DNA from: Bradyrhizobium frederickii
GTDB lineage: Bacteria; Pseudomonadota; Alphaproteobacteria; Rhizobiales; Xanthobacteraceae
Length of the DNA: 64,000 nucleotides
Assembly: GCF_004570865.1 (NCBI RefSeq)
Contig: NZ_SPQS01000002.1
Span: 186,001-250,000, forward strand
Reading direction: 5' to 3'
Program-made: the position numbers and the translations under genes
Shown here: one piece after another, positions 9,274 through 18,586 of the stretch
Position numbering within the stretch: the first letter of the stretch is position 1
Layout of the letters: every line of letters begins with the position of its first letter
Notes under the pieces: model-generated
The model's input: only the letters and a program-made list of their open reading frames with translations
The model's database searches: none
What the model was told of the DNA's origin: nothing

Positions 9274-10461
9274 ATGGCAGGAGTCTTGGAGGGCGTGCGT
9301 GTGCTCGATTTCGGGCGCTATATCGCTGGACCCTATTGCGCGACGCTGCTGGCCGAATTCGGCGCCGAGGTCATTCGCGTCGAGAAGCGCGACGGCAGCG
9401 AGGATCGCTTCGTGGCGCCGGTCGGCGAGAATGGCGAAGGCGCGCTGTTTCTCCAAATCAACCGGAACAAGAAGTGCATCACGCTCGACCCGATGAAGCC
9501 GGAAGGGCAGGAGGTGATGCGCCGCCTGGTGGCGCGAGCGGACGTCGTCGTCGCCAATCTGCCGCCGCAGACCCTGCGCGCGATGAGGCTCGACTACGAG
9601 TCCCTGAAGGCGATCAAGCCCGACATCATCCTGACCACGGCGACCGCGTTCGGCGGGCCGGGCCCCTGGTCCGACCGCGTCGGCTTCGACGGTGTCGGGC
9701 AGGTGATGTCGGGATCGGTGTACATGACGGGCGCAGGCGATCCGCCGTACCGCGCCGCGGTGAACTGGGTCGATTTCGGCACCGCGCTGCATTGCGCGTT
9801 CGGCACGCTCGCCGCCCTGATCGAGCGCGGCAAGTCCGGGCGGGGGCAAATCGTGGAGGGCGCGCTGCTCGCAACCGCTTTGTCCTTCACCAACGCGACG
9901 CTGATCGAGCAGGCCGTCATCAACGTCAATCGCGTGCCGACCGGCAATCTCGGCCAGACCGCGGCTCCCGCCGACATCTACCGCACCAAAGACGGCTGGG
10001 TGCTGTGCCAGGTCACCGGCCATCCGCTGTTCAAGCGCTGGGCTCGGCTGATGGGCGAGGAGGACGTATGGCTGAACGATCCGCGCTTTGCCGACGACAT
10101 CAGCCGCGGCAACAACGGCGCCGTGATCAGCAAGCGGATGGCGCGCTGGTGCGCCGAGCGCACCACGCAGGAGGCCGTTGATACGCTGGGCCAGGCCATG
10201 ATTCCGACCGGCCCGGTGCTCTCGCCGCAACAGGCGCTGGATCATCCGCATATTCGTGCGGCCGGCTTCATGCAGGACGTCGACTATCCAGGCCTGCCGA
10301 AGCCGGCACCGGTGACACGTGTCGCGGTCCGGCTCTCGGAAACGCCGGGCGAAATCGCAAGCCGCCCGCCGACGCTCGGCGAGCACACCGATCTCGTCCT
10401 CAAAGAGCTCGGCTATGACGCCGCGGAGATCGCGGCGCTTCGACAAGGCGGCATCGTCTAG
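9274..10461 (+). CDS. CaiB/BaiF family CoA-transferase
   Basis: A 395-residue type III CoA-transferase. The N-terminal signature (VLDFGRYIAGPYCATLLAEFGAEVIRVEK, residues 10-38) and the catalytic-Asp region NWVDFGTALH (Asp near residue 167) are in the family positions, and the length is typical. The enzyme moves CoA between two acids; donor and acceptor are not readable. AGGAAGGG precedes the ATG. It is convergent with the DUF72 gene (2 bases apart) and has no obvious acyl-CoA dehydrogenase or hydratase neighbour, so its pathway is unknown. Confidence 0.93.
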   Translation: MAGVLEGVRVLDFGRYIAGPYCATLLAEFGAEVIRVEKRDGSEDRFVAPVGENGEGALFLQINRNKKCITLDPMKPEGQEVMRRLVARADVVVANLPPQTLRAMRLDYESLKAIKPDIILTTATAFGGPGPWSDRVGFDGVGQVMSGSVYMTGAGDPPYRAAVNWVDFGTALHCAFGTLAALIERGKSGRGQIVEGALLATALSFTNATLIEQAVINVNRVPTGNLGQTAAPADIYRTKDGWVLCQVTGHPLFKRWARLMGEEDVWLNDPRFADDISRGNNGAVISKRMARWCAERTTQEAVDTLGQAMIPTGPVLSPQQALDHPHIRAAGFMQDVDYPGLPKPAPVTRVAVRLSETPGEIASRPPTLGEHTDLVLKELGYDAAEIAALRQGGIV

Positions 10462-10463
10462 CG

Positions 10464-11186
10464 TCACAGCAATTGCTTCAACGCCAGCGCGTCGGCGGGG
10501 GCGGCGCTCTTCTGGTCATTGTCGAAATAGACATAGACGTCGCAGCCCTGCCGTTTCCAGGACTTGATGCGCTTGGCCCATTGCGCCAGCGTGGCCTTGG
10601 TATAGTGCCCGTGATAGCGCCCGCTCGGCCCGTGCCCGCGCACATAGACGAAATCCGCCGTGCGCTTCCAGGGCGCCGGCGCATCGTGATGGTCGGACAG
10701 GCAGAGCGAGATGTTCTCGTCGGCCAGCATGCGCAGGATGCGCGGCTGATACCAGCTCGGATGACGGAATTCGAAGCTGTAACGCCGTTTCCGCGACAGC
10801 AGCTTGAAGAAGGATGCAAGGCGATCGGGGTTCGCTTCGAATTGCGGCGGCAGCTGGAACAGGATCGGGCCGGCCTTGCCGCCGAGCCGCGAGATGCGGT
10901 CTTCCAGCAGCTCGAGGCTGTTGACGGAGCGCTCCGACAGGCGCTTCCAATGCGTGATGAATTTCGATGCCTTCCAGGCGAAGACGAAGTCGCGCCCGGT
11001 CTGCTCGCGCCAGCCCGTCACCGCTTCGGGTGTCGGCGTGCGGTAGAACACGCCGTTCAGCTCCGTGGTGTCGAACTGTCCGGCGTAGTAGCTGAGCTGC
11101 TGCTTCAGCGTCACGCCCTCGGGAAAGAACGGACCGCGCCAGGAATCGTAATGCCAGCCCGAAGTTCCGATCAGAACGCGCGCCAT
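10464..11186 (-). CDS. DUF72 domain protein (YecE-like TIM barrel)
   Basis: A 240-residue protein with the DUF72 hallmarks: N-terminal IGTSGWHYDSWRGPFFPE, the mid-region FAWKASKFITHWKRL, GPILFQLPP, EFRHPSW and a C-terminal VYFDNDQKSAAPADALALK. This TIM-barrel family is widespread and biochemically uncharacterised, so no function is claimed. The product is soluble with no signal peptide. It appears to be a single gene, convergent with the CoA-transferase. Confidence 0.92.
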   Translation of the reverse strand: MARVLIGTSGWHYDSWRGPFFPEGVTLKQQLSYYAGQFDTTELNGVFYRTPTPEAVTGWREQTGRDFVFAWKASKFITHWKRLSERSVNSLELLEDRISRLGGKAGPILFQLPPQFEANPDRLASFFKLLSRKRRYSFEFRHPSWYQPRILRMLADENISLCLSDHHDAPAPWKRTADFVYVRGHGPSGRYHGHYTKATLAQWAKRIKSWKRQGCDVYVYFDNDQKSAAPADALALKQLL

Positions 11187-11285
11187 CGATCAGGCATCCC
11201 TTGGGCGCGGCGGGAGGCCGCGCCTTGCTGGAGGCAACGTTCGTGCGCGAGATATGTTGCTGTCGGCGTGGCGGGCGCGCGTGGA

Positions 11286-12434
11286 TCAGTTCGACGCCAG
11301 CGCCGCCTTGGCCACCTCGGCCATCCAGCTCGACGCCACGGGTAGGATCGCGTCGTTGAAATCGTAGCGCGGGCCGTGCAGCTCGGCGCCGTCGCGCAAT
11401 TCGCCATTGCCGATCCAGACGAAGGCACCCGGCCGCTGCTGGAGGTAATGGGCAAAATCCTCGCCGGCCATGCTGGGCGCGAGGTCGCGCCGCACCGGCG
11501 CCCGCACCTTTTCCGCGGCGATGCGCGCGAGGTCGGCCTCATCAGGCGTGTTGACCACCACGCCCACACCCCAGACGATCTCCGGCGTGACCTTGACGCC
11601 GAAGCTTGTCGCGATCCCGGCGCAGGTGCGTTCGATGCCGTCGAGGATGACGTCCTTGACCGCCTCGCGGTGGTAGCGCAGCGTGCCGCGGATGGTGACG
11701 CGTCCCGCGATCTGGTTCGGCGCGGTGCCGCCTTCGATGGTGCAGAGCGACAGTACGGCGGTGTCGAGCGGATCGACGCCGCGCGCCACGATCGATTGCA
11801 GCGCCACGATCAGATGGCCGGCCGCCATTACCGGATCGCGCGTCAAATGCGGCATGCCGGCGTGGCCCGCATGGCCCTCGATGGTGATGGTGATGCGTCC
11901 GCCGGAGGCCATGACGACGCCGTCATGCACGGCGATGGTGCCGGCGGCAAGGCCCGGCCAATTGTGAAAGCCGAACACCCGCTGCATCGGAAAGCGGTCG
12001 AACAGCCCGGCCGCGACCATCGCGCGCGAGCCGCCAAAGCCTTCCTCCGCCGGCTGGAAGATGAAATCGACCGTGCCGCTCCAGCTGGTATCAGTGGCGA
12101 GCAGCGCGGCGGCGCCGAGCAGCGAGGCGGTGTGGCCATCATGGCCGCAGGCATGCATCACGCCCGCTGTCTTGGACGCATAGGGCAGGCCGGTGTCCTC
12201 GGTGATCGGCAGCGCGTCCATATCGGCACGCAAGCCGACGCGGCTCTGCGCATGGCCGCGCGTCAGGGTCGCGACGATGCCGTGGCCGCCGATACCGGCC
12301 TCGAACGGAATGCCGAGCTCGGTGAGCCGGTCCTGCACGAAGGCGGCGGTGGCTTTTTCCTGGAGCGAGAGTTCCGGGTGGGCATGAAGGTGCCGGCGCC
12401 AATTGGTCAGTTTCTGGTGCAGCTCGGGTGTCAA
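11286..12434 (-). CDS. M20D amidohydrolase (hippurate/indole-acyl amino acid hydrolase type)
   Basis: A 382-residue cytoplasmic dizinc amidohydrolase. Motifs: RRHLHAHPELS near the N terminus, GLRADMDALPI, the CGHDGH metal motif, FIFQPAEEGFGG with the general-base Glu, and the dimerisation-lid region with GHAGMPH. No ATG precedes the conserved N terminus; the frame runs open into the neighbour, so the TTG at 12434 (giving MTPELHQKL) is the best start. It would cleave N-acyl amino acids or amides such as hippurate or IAA-amino acid conjugates. The enolase-superfamily gene upstream is separated by a palindromic repeat, so co-transcription is uncertain. Confidence 0.88.
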   Translation of the reverse strand: MTPELHQKLTNWRRHLHAHPELSLQEKATAAFVQDRLTELGIPFEAGIGGHGIVATLTRGHAQSRVGLRADMDALPITEDTGLPYASKTAGVMHACGHDGHTASLLGAAALLATDTSWSGTVDFIFQPAEEGFGGSRAMVAAGLFDRFPMQRVFGFHNWPGLAAGTIAVHDGVVMASGGRITITIEGHAGHAGMPHLTRDPVMAAGHLIVALQSIVARGVDPLDTAVLSLCTIEGGTAPNQIAGRVTIRGTLRYHREAVKDVILDGIERTCAGIATSFGVKVTPEIVWGVGVVVNTPDEADLARIAAEKVRAPVRRDLAPSMAGEDFAHYLQQRPGAFVWIGNGELRDGAELHGPRYDFNDAILPVASSWMAEVAKAALASN

Positions 12435-12529
12435 GCGGGTGTCTCTCGCAAGGTGTCGATTACTGCCACCATAACGGATTATCGGGCTGACGCATCCAGC
12501 GCCAGCGAATGGCTCGCGTGCAGCCACAT

Positions 12530-12614
12530 CGTCATGGCCGGGCTTGACCCGGCCATCCACGTCTTCCTCTCGGCATAAAGAACGTGGATGCCCGGGACAA
12601 GCCCGGGCATGACG
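12530..12614. repeat. Intergenic palindromic repeat A
   Basis: Two 32-base arms, 12530-12561 (CGTCATGGCCGGGCTTGACC...) and 12583-12614, are inverted copies of each other with 3 mismatches, separated by about 21 bases. The unit itself is dyad-symmetric (GGCCGGG/CCCGGCC). It lies between the amidohydrolase and enolase-type genes and would fold into a long hairpin if transcribed. This type of REP-like element is scattered between genes in Bradyrhizobium. Confidence 0.85.
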
Positions 12615-12621
12615 GCGTGCT

Positions 12622-13710
12622 CTACGCCGCCAGCTTCGCCAGGCCCGCCCAGTCGAAGCTGATCCCATGCCCGCGCCGGTCCGGCGCCAGCGCCTTGCCG
12701 TCCTCAAGCACCAGCGGGTGTTCGATGTATTTGTCCAGCCCGAAGCCATGCGCCTCCAGATAGGAGCGGTTCGGGCAGGCCGCGAGCAGATGCACGGTGA
12801 TGTCGTGGGCGCCGTGGCTGGTGACGGGCAGGTTGAACGCTTCCGCCAGCCGCGCGATCTTCATGAAGGCGGAAACGCCGCCGCAATTGGTGACGTCGGG
12901 CTCGGGATAGGACACCGCGCCACTGGCGATGTAGCTCTTGAACTCCCACAGCGAGCGCAAATTCTCGCCCGCCGCGATCGGTACGCCGCCGGCTTGCATG
13001 ATGCGCGCGTGCCCGGCGATATCATCGGGGATGGTCGGCTCTTCCAGCCAGGTGAGATCGTAGGGAACGAAGGCGCGCGCGGCGCGGATCGCCTCCTCCA
13101 CCGTCCACTTCATGTTGGCATCCGCCATCAGCGGAAAGCCGTCGCCAAGATGCTGTCGCATCGCGGAGACCTTGGCGACGTCGGCTTTCAGGTCGGGCCG
13201 GCCGACCTTCATCTTGATGGCGCGAAAGCTCTTCGCGAGGTTGCCGTCGGTCTGCTTCAGCAGCTCATCCACGGAGAGATCGAGGTCGATGCCGCCGGCA
13301 TAGCACGGCACCCGTGCGTCGAAGCCGCCGAGCAATTGATACAGCGGCAGCTTGGCGCGCCGCGCCTTCAAATCCCACAGCGCGATATCGAGCGCGGAGA
13401 GCGCCAGCACCACCGGCCCGCCGCGGCCGCCATAATGCAGCGCCCACCAGACCTGCTGCCAGATCGCCTCGGTATCGTCGGCCTCGCGGCCCTCGACCAG
13501 CGCGGGGATCTCGCGCCTGAGAATGTCGGCGACAGCGCCGCCGTTGCGGCCCACGGTGTAAGTGTAGCCGACGCCTTCGGCGCCGTCGGCATCGCGGATG
13601 CGGCAGGTGATCAGCTCGAACGCCGCCATCTCGCCATGGGTGGAGTCGGACAGCGTGACGGGGAGGGGGATCCGGAAGAGTCCGGTCTCGATGTTTGCGA
13701 TAAGCGGCAT
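12622..13710 (-). CDS. Mandelate racemase/muconate lactonizing enzyme family protein
   Basis: A 362-residue enolase-superfamily enzyme. The capping domain (residues 1-120) is followed by the barrel with the KxK motif (RAIKMKVG), the metal ligands in order (Asp in LMADANMKW, Glu in WLEEP, Glu in AAGENL) and the His-containing SHGAHD region, which identifies the MR subgroup. It would abstract a proton alpha to a carboxylate, most likely dehydrating a sugar acid or racemising a hydroxy acid. GGGAGG precedes the ATG. The nearby M20 enzymes and MFS transporter do not point to a substrate. Confidence 0.92.
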   Translation of the reverse strand: MPLIANIETGLFRIPLPVTLSDSTHGEMAAFELITCRIRDADGAEGVGYTYTVGRNGGAVADILRREIPALVEGREADDTEAIWQQVWWALHYGGRGGPVVLALSALDIALWDLKARRAKLPLYQLLGGFDARVPCYAGGIDLDLSVDELLKQTDGNLAKSFRAIKMKVGRPDLKADVAKVSAMRQHLGDGFPLMADANMKWTVEEAIRAARAFVPYDLTWLEEPTIPDDIAGHARIMQAGGVPIAAGENLRSLWEFKSYIASGAVSYPEPDVTNCGGVSAFMKIARLAEAFNLPVTSHGAHDITVHLLAACPNRSYLEAHGFGLDKYIEHPLVLEDGKALAPDRRGHGISFDWAGLAKLAA

Positions 13711-13738
13711 GCGACCTCCCTTTTTCTTTTTATTTCGT

Positions 13739-13872
13739 AGGGTGGGTTAGCGAGCGGCTGAGCGAAGCGCAGTCCGCTCGCGTAACCCACCTCTTTAATC
13801 TCCGCGGCGGCAGAAAGGGTGGGTTACGCCGCGCGAACTGCGCTTCGCGCAGTCGCGGGGCTAACCCACCCT
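13739..13872. repeat. Intergenic palindromic repeat B (tandem GGGTGGGTTA hairpins)
   Basis: The outer ends are a perfect 12-bp inverted repeat, AGGGTGGGTTAG (13739-13750) and CTAACCCACCCT (13861-13872). Inside are two hairpins: 13741-13791 (GGTGGGTTAGCGAGCGG against CCGCTCGCGTAACCCACC) and about 13816-13872. It lies between two genes on the minus strand and is unrelated in sequence to repeat A. Confidence 0.85.
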
Positions 13873-13882
13873 GCACCTTGCG

Positions 13883-15076
13883 TCACCGCATCGTCGCGAG
13901 TTGCAGCGCCAGCGCACAGGCGCGGTCGTATTCGTCGAGATTGATCCATTCGTCGATCGTGTGTGCCTCGTTCTGGCCGGCGCCGAAGGTCACGGTCGGA
14001 ATGCCGTGACGGACCATCCAGTTGGCATCGAGGCCGCCATTGGCGGTGCGGACGTTGGGAGTTCCGCCGACCGCGGTCACGGCCTCGACCGCGCGCTTGA
14101 TGACGGGCTGGCTGTCCTTCATGCGGAATGGATAATAGTCGGTCTCGGCCTTGAACTTGACCTTGCCGGACTTGCCCTGCGCATTCGTCACCTTCTTGGC
14201 CGCTTTCTCGAACGCGGCCTTGTAGGCCTTGGTGATCTCCTTGAAGAATTTGCCGTCATGGCTGCGGCTCTCGCCGCGCACATGGACGTAATCGGTGACG
14301 ACGTTGGTGGCATCGCCCGCGGGGCGGCCCTCGCCGCCGGTGACCGGGCCGACATTGCTGGTGCCTTGCCGCTTGCCCTTCACCACCTTGCCGAACCAGC
14401 CACCCGCCTTCACGTCGGCGAGCGCCAGCGCCATGATCATGGTCGAGGAGATGCCGCGCTCCGGCGCGACGCCGGCATGCGAGGCCCGGCCGAAGATCTC
14501 GACGGTCCAGCGGTCGGCGCCGACCGCGCCGATGACGACGTTGGAGGCGGAGCCGCCGTCATAGTTGAAGGCCATCACCGGCGAGCCGAGCTCGTCCAGC
14601 TTGACGTGGCGCGCGCCGTAGAGTCCGCTCTCCTCGCGTACGCAGAACAACAGCGTGATCGGCGGATGATCGAGCTTCTGCTTTTCGAGCTCGGCTGCCA
14701 GCGTCACCAGCACGCCGCAGCCGCAGCGATTGTCGCCGCCGAGCGCGGTCTTGGCCTCGTTGACGATCTTGCGTCCGGATTTCTTCGGCTTGGCACCGGC
14801 GCAGAGCGGCACGGTGTCCATGTGGGTCATGAACATGATGCGCGGCTGGTTGTGCAGCGCGCCGCGGCCGGGCAGGTCGACCATGAGGTTGCCGGTCTCG
14901 GTCGGCACGGGAATGCGGGTGTTGGCGTCGTCGAGCCGGATCGCCTTCGCCGGCACGCCGGCTTCCTTCAGTGCGGCGGCAAGCTCGCACCCGATCGCCG
15001 CCTCCTGTCCGGTCACGCCCTCGACGGCGAGGAAACGCATGAGGCGGTCGGTGGCGGCTTTGGTGTCGACGGGCAT
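13883..15076 (-). CDS. M20/M42-type metallopeptidase (peptidase T-like)
   Basis: A 397-residue peptidase. Metal and catalytic motifs: MTHMDTVPLC (His and Asp), GGDNRCGCGVL, CVREESGLYGA (general-base Glu plus ligand), NYDGG, and FGAGQNEAHTIDE at the C terminus (His ligand). The dimerisation domain contains GRASHAG. The ATG at 15076 is chosen for its AAGGAAG ribosome site and the family-like N terminus MPVDTK. No signal peptide, so probably a cytoplasmic aminopeptidase for di- or tripeptides. The MFS gene upstream on the same strand is 31 bases away, so they may form an operon. Confidence 0.9.
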   Translation of the reverse strand: MPVDTKAATDRLMRFLAVEGVTGQEAAIGCELAAALKEAGVPAKAIRLDDANTRIPVPTETGNLMVDLPGRGALHNQPRIMFMTHMDTVPLCAGAKPKKSGRKIVNEAKTALGGDNRCGCGVLVTLAAELEKQKLDHPPITLLFCVREESGLYGARHVKLDELGSPVMAFNYDGGSASNVVIGAVGADRWTVEIFGRASHAGVAPERGISSTMIMALALADVKAGGWFGKVVKGKRQGTSNVGPVTGGEGRPAGDATNVVTDYVHVRGESRSHDGKFFKEITKAYKAAFEKAAKKVTNAQGKSGKVKFKAETDYYPFRMKDSQPVIKRAVEAVTAVGGTPNVRTANGGLDANWMVRHGIPTVTFGAGQNEAHTIDEWINLDEYDRACALALQLATMR

Positions 15077-15107
15077 GATTCTTCCTTTGGCAAACCGGCC
15101 CCGCACC

Positions 15108-16349
15108 TTATGAACGCGGCGAGGTGTAAGTCAAAAAGATCAGCACGCCGAGTGCCAGCATGGCAGCCATGAATAGCAGCACGGCCGGGAGTCCCGCGAG
15201 CGCTGCCACCGCGCCCGTCACCGACTGCATCAAGGCTGCGCCGAGGAAGAAGGCGAGGTTGATCGCCGCCAACGCCTTGCCCGCCACTTGCGCATCGACG
15301 AGCTGGCGGGACATGCCGAACAGCAGCGGCTGGGCGGAGGTCGCAAGCCCGATCAGCACGAACAGCACGAGGTCGTATTGCGGCGGCATCACGGGTAGGC
15401 CGAACAGCGTGGAGACCGCATAGTGCGGCGCGCCCAACGCCATCAGCGCCAGCAGCACCGCCCCGGCCATATGCGAGCCCGCCACCAGATCGCGGCGGCG
15501 GCCGAGCCTGCGGTCGATCATGCCGATGAGAAGCGGACCGATGATCATCGCCAGCGTGAAGGCGCCGAGCTGGTTGCCGGCCTCGACCCGCGACAGTCCC
15601 TTGACCTGCATCAGCCACGGCCCGCCCCACAATCCGCGCAGCACCAGCAAGGTCGCCAGCGACACCAGCGCGAGCGCGATCAGCCCGCGCAGGGGACGCG
15701 AGAGGCCGAGCCTGAGCACCTCGATCATCTGCGACAGCGGCGAGGAATCGTCCTTGTGCTCGGCCGGCTGATTCGGAACCAGGGCGAACACGGCGAGCGC
15801 GACCGCGATGCCGCCGAGCGCGGACATCCAGAACCCGGCGCGCCAGCCCCAATTGTCGACCACGAAGGCGAGCGGGCTCGCCGACAGCAGCATGCCGATA
15901 TTGCCGATCGAGAGGATCGCGCCCGACCACAGCCCGAACCGCGCCGCAGACAATTGCTTCGCTGCCAGCGTCATCGGGCACATCAGCATGCCCGAGGTGG
16001 CGACCCCCAGCATGAACTGCCCGACCGCGAAGCTCGCAGGCCCCGTCGCAAATCCCGACGCGACCGCGCCGATCACGGTGCCCGCGAGCAGGCTCAGCGA
16101 CACCGGCCGCACGCCGAAGCGATCCATTGCCGCGCCGACCGGGATCTGCGCCGCGGCAAAGGCGAAAAGATAGATCGAGGTGAGGCTCGCCAGCGCCTGC
16201 GGCTCGAGATGGAAATCCGCCGCCATCAGATCGAGGCTGACGGCCGGAATGGTGCGCAGCAAGGTCGAGAGCATGTGGCCGCACGCGAGCGCGACGAGTG
16301 CAAGGATCAGCACGCGGGTGGCGCTGCCCGCGTCGTCGGTGGTGGCCAT
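15108..16349 (-). CDS. MFS transporter
   Basis: A 413-residue major facilitator with 12 predicted membrane segments. The loop 2-3 motif is AAQIPVGAAMDRFGVRP (an MFS A-motif variant) and a second, weaker copy is MIDRRLGRRRDL between TM8 and TM9. The ATG at 16349 sits before the first membrane segment; the frame upstream is not family-like. The substrate is unknown. It precedes the M20/M42 peptidase on the same strand, so peptide or amino acid transport is one possibility. Confidence 0.88.
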   Translation of the reverse strand: MATTDDAGSATRVLILALVALACGHMLSTLLRTIPAVSLDLMAADFHLEPQALASLTSIYLFAFAAAQIPVGAAMDRFGVRPVSLSLLAGTVIGAVASGFATGPASFAVGQFMLGVATSGMLMCPMTLAAKQLSAARFGLWSGAILSIGNIGMLLSASPLAFVVDNWGWRAGFWMSALGGIAVALAVFALVPNQPAEHKDDSSPLSQMIEVLRLGLSRPLRGLIALALVSLATLLVLRGLWGGPWLMQVKGLSRVEAGNQLGAFTLAMIIGPLLIGMIDRRLGRRRDLVAGSHMAGAVLLALMALGAPHYAVSTLFGLPVMPPQYDLVLFVLIGLATSAQPLLFGMSRQLVDAQVAGKALAAINLAFFLGAALMQSVTGAVAALAGLPAVLLFMAAMLALGVLIFLTYTSPRS

Positions 16350-16655
16350 GGGCGTCCCGTTCCCGAAATGGTTTTGGACGGGCTTACATGACAGCGAGGA
16401 GGGCGCCAATGGCAGTAGCGCGCCCCCCTCATTCCGGATTGTGGCTTCAGCCGGCAATCCGCACGGCGTTGACCAGGTGCCTCTGGACCGTCATGGCGAA
16501 GTGCCGGGCAGGTGGTATTCCCGGCCTCGGGCGGCCCTTCTGAACCAGGACGGCCGCCAGACGTTGTATTCGGGAAAACGTGGCATCCTGCCGGGTAAAC
16601 GCGCCTTCCCCTGCCGCCAGCGGCGGCAATCTCTTCGTCCGAAAGTACAAGTCAG
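16350..16655. other. Intergenic region between divergent MFS and TAXI genes
   Basis: About 300 bases carrying the two promoters. I see no convincing gene, no consensus sigma-54 or EcfG motif and no repeat matching the other families here. A short GC-rich dyad (GAGGAGGGCGCC near 16398 with GCGCCCCCCTC near 16423) could form a hairpin. Confidence 0.4.
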
Positions 16656-18047
16656 ATGACAAGCGAGACGGCCCGTCGGGAGCGGAGGAGGAGCAATTCC
16701 TTGCTTTTGGCTCTCGCCGTGGGATTCCTCGTCTTTGGCGGCGCGGCGGGCGCACTCTATTATGCGTTGCGGCCCGACGTCCTCCGGATCGCCGTTGGAC
16801 CACCAGGCAGCGACGACCACAAAGTCATTCAGGCGATGGCCGAGGCCTTCGGCGGCGAAAGCCGGACTGTCAGGCTGCTCCCGATCAAGACCGATGGAGC
16901 GGTGGAGTCCCTCGCTCTGCTTGGGGCTGGCAAGGCCGAGCTTGCCGTCGGGCGGGGCGATCTGGACATGCCCGCCGAGGCGCAGACCGTTGCCGTCGTA
17001 CGCAAGAACTTCGTCGTGCTGTGGGCTCCGTCTGGAGCCGCGGGGAAGAGCTCGAAAAGAAAGCCTTCGCCCAGAATCAAGGAGGTCGGCGATCTCGCAG
17101 GGCGCCGCGTCGGCGTGATCGGCCGGACCCCGGTCAACGCCGCATTGCTACGCGTCATCCTGAGCGCCTCCGGAGTGGAGTCGGACAAGGTCGTCGTGAC
17201 ACACTTTGGCACGGACCAGATCGAAGAGCTGGCGCGCGATCCGACCCTCGATGCATTCATGGCGGTGGGGCCGCTCGACAGCAAGATCACATCCGATGCT
17301 GTGGCTGCAACGGCCCGGGTGCGCGGCGCGCCGAAGTTTCTCGCAATCGAGACATCGGAAGCGATTGCCCTCAGGCACCCCCGGTACGAATCGGAGGAAA
17401 TTCCGCCCAGCGTCTTCAATGCGGATCCGGCGTGGCCGGACGACAAGGTTGAAACAATCAGCGTCAGCCACCTCATCGTCGCGAGAAAGTCCCTGCCTGA
17501 AACGACAGTCTCGGCCTTTTTCCGCCAGCTCTTTGCCGTTCGCCAGGCGATTGCAAGGCAGGTGCCGGGTGCAGCGCACATTACCAAGCCGGACGTCGAA
17601 AAGGACACCGAACTGCCGGTCCATCGAGGAGCGGCGGCTGTCATCGACGGCAACGAGCGTACCTTTCTTGACCGGTACGGCGATTACTTCTGGTTCGGGC
17701 TGCTGCTTCTGTCGGGGATCGGCTCGGCCGCCGCCTGGTTGCGTCGCTATTTGAATCGCGACGAAAGAGAGGAAACCAACAGCCACCGCAAGAGGATCCT
17801 GGCCATGGTTTTCAGCGCGCGCACCGCGGGATCGAACCAGGAACTTCTGGATTTGCAGCGCGAGGCCGACGCCCTCATCGGTGAAACGCTCGAATGCTAC
17901 GATGACGGCGCTATCGAGCAGGACGAACTCGCGGCATTTGCTCTGGTGCTCGGGCTGTTGAGCAATGCCATCGCGGACCGACGAGCCGCGTTGCAGCGCG
18001 CCAACTTCGAAACCGTTCGAGGCGCGGCGACGGCGCCGCGAGGGTGA
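16656..18047 (+). CDS. Membrane-anchored TAXI-family (TRAP-type) solute-binding protein
   Basis: A 463-residue protein. TM segment at residues 15-38, then a periplasmic TAXI binding domain (LRIAVGPPGSDDHKVIQAMAEAF; LGAGKAELAVGRGD; DLAGRRVGVIGR), a second TM segment at about 346-365 (YFWFGLLLLSGIGSAAAWL) and a cytoplasmic, helical C-terminal tail of about 95 residues. Ordinary TAXI proteins are about 320 residues, secreted and paired with a fused DctQM permease; neither permease is nearby. Two anchors and a cytoplasmic tail suggest sensing or signalling rather than simple delivery. Function is inference. Confidence 0.85.
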   Translation: MTSETARRERRRSNSLLLALAVGFLVFGGAAGALYYALRPDVLRIAVGPPGSDDHKVIQAMAEAFGGESRTVRLLPIKTDGAVESLALLGAGKAELAVGRGDLDMPAEAQTVAVVRKNFVVLWAPSGAAGKSSKRKPSPRIKEVGDLAGRRVGVIGRTPVNAALLRVILSASGVESDKVVVTHFGTDQIEELARDPTLDAFMAVGPLDSKITSDAVAATARVRGAPKFLAIETSEAIALRHPRYESEEIPPSVFNADPAWPDDKVETISVSHLIVARKSLPETTVSAFFRQLFAVRQAIARQVPGAAHITKPDVEKDTELPVHRGAAAVIDGNERTFLDRYGDYFWFGLLLLSGIGSAAAWLRRYLNRDEREETNSHRKRILAMVFSARTAGSNQELLDLQREADALIGETLECYDDGAIEQDELAAFALVLGLLSNAIADRRAALQRANFETVRGAATAPRG

Positions 18048-18255
18048 GGCGACCATCTGAAACTGCCGCGGTCGATCCCCGCGCGCAAATGCCCCGCAAT
18101 GCAAAGACCGAGGGCACAGTCGGGATTAACTTCTGCTTGCGGGCACCCGGCTTCCGACGCGGTCGGCGTTTTCCTCAGCCGGCACGCATTGCCGTGTCGA
18201 TAGCGACGTTGACCTCGCCGTTTCGCTCATTCGTCATTCAGGACCGCGCGGCCCG

Positions 18256-18281
18256 GGAATAATCGGAACAAAAGCGACGTT
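18256..18281 (+). promoter_or_regulatory. EcfG-like promoter upstream of DUF3606 gene
   Basis: GGAAT (18256-18260), 17 bases, then CGTT (18278-18281). The alphaproteobacterial general-stress sigma EcfG consensus is GGAAC-N16/17-CGTT, so there is one mismatch in the -35 box. The predicted start (about 18288) would leave a 25-base leader with GGAG before the ATG at 18313. Confidence 0.45.
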
Positions 18282-18312
18282 GTCGCTCTTAGCTTGGTCA
18301 GGAGACCTTCTC

Positions 18313-18543
18313 ATGCTGCGCTCAAGACCGCCACGGGTCATTCGCACAACGCTCGATCTTGCGAATGCGAACCAGGTCAAGTCCGTTCGCAAGCGCCTCA
18401 AGATCTCCGATGCCGATCTGGTCAGGATCGTCGACAAGATCGGTAACTCCCTGGCGGCCATAGAGAAGGAAGTTCAGCTCGAAAAGCTCGAGTTCGTTGA
18501 GCAGTGCAGCGCCAAGGGCGGACACATGATCCCCGGCACATGA
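18313..18543 (+). CDS. DUF3606-type small protein
   Basis: A 76-residue soluble protein. The segment VKSVRKRLKISDADLVRIVDKIGNS (residues about 18-42) fits the DUF3606 pattern of a short charged helix followed by a helix ending in VDKIG. GGAG lies 8-9 bases before the ATG. The family is common in Bradyrhizobium and often stress-induced, which fits the EcfG-like promoter upstream. No activity is known. It is followed closely by a 24-residue membrane peptide. Confidence 0.65.
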   Translation: MLRSRPPRVIRTTLDLANANQVKSVRKRLKISDADLVRIVDKIGNSLAAIEKEVQLEKLEFVEQCSAKGGHMIPGT

Positions 18544-18586
18544 TCCCCGGATAAACTCAATCATCCCATCGAAAAGGAGAACTGAG

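Noticed and set aside
18262..18285. GGAAC at 18265 as an EcfG -35 box
   Set aside because: The CGTT lies only 8 bases away; the GGAAT at 18256 gives the correct spacing instead.
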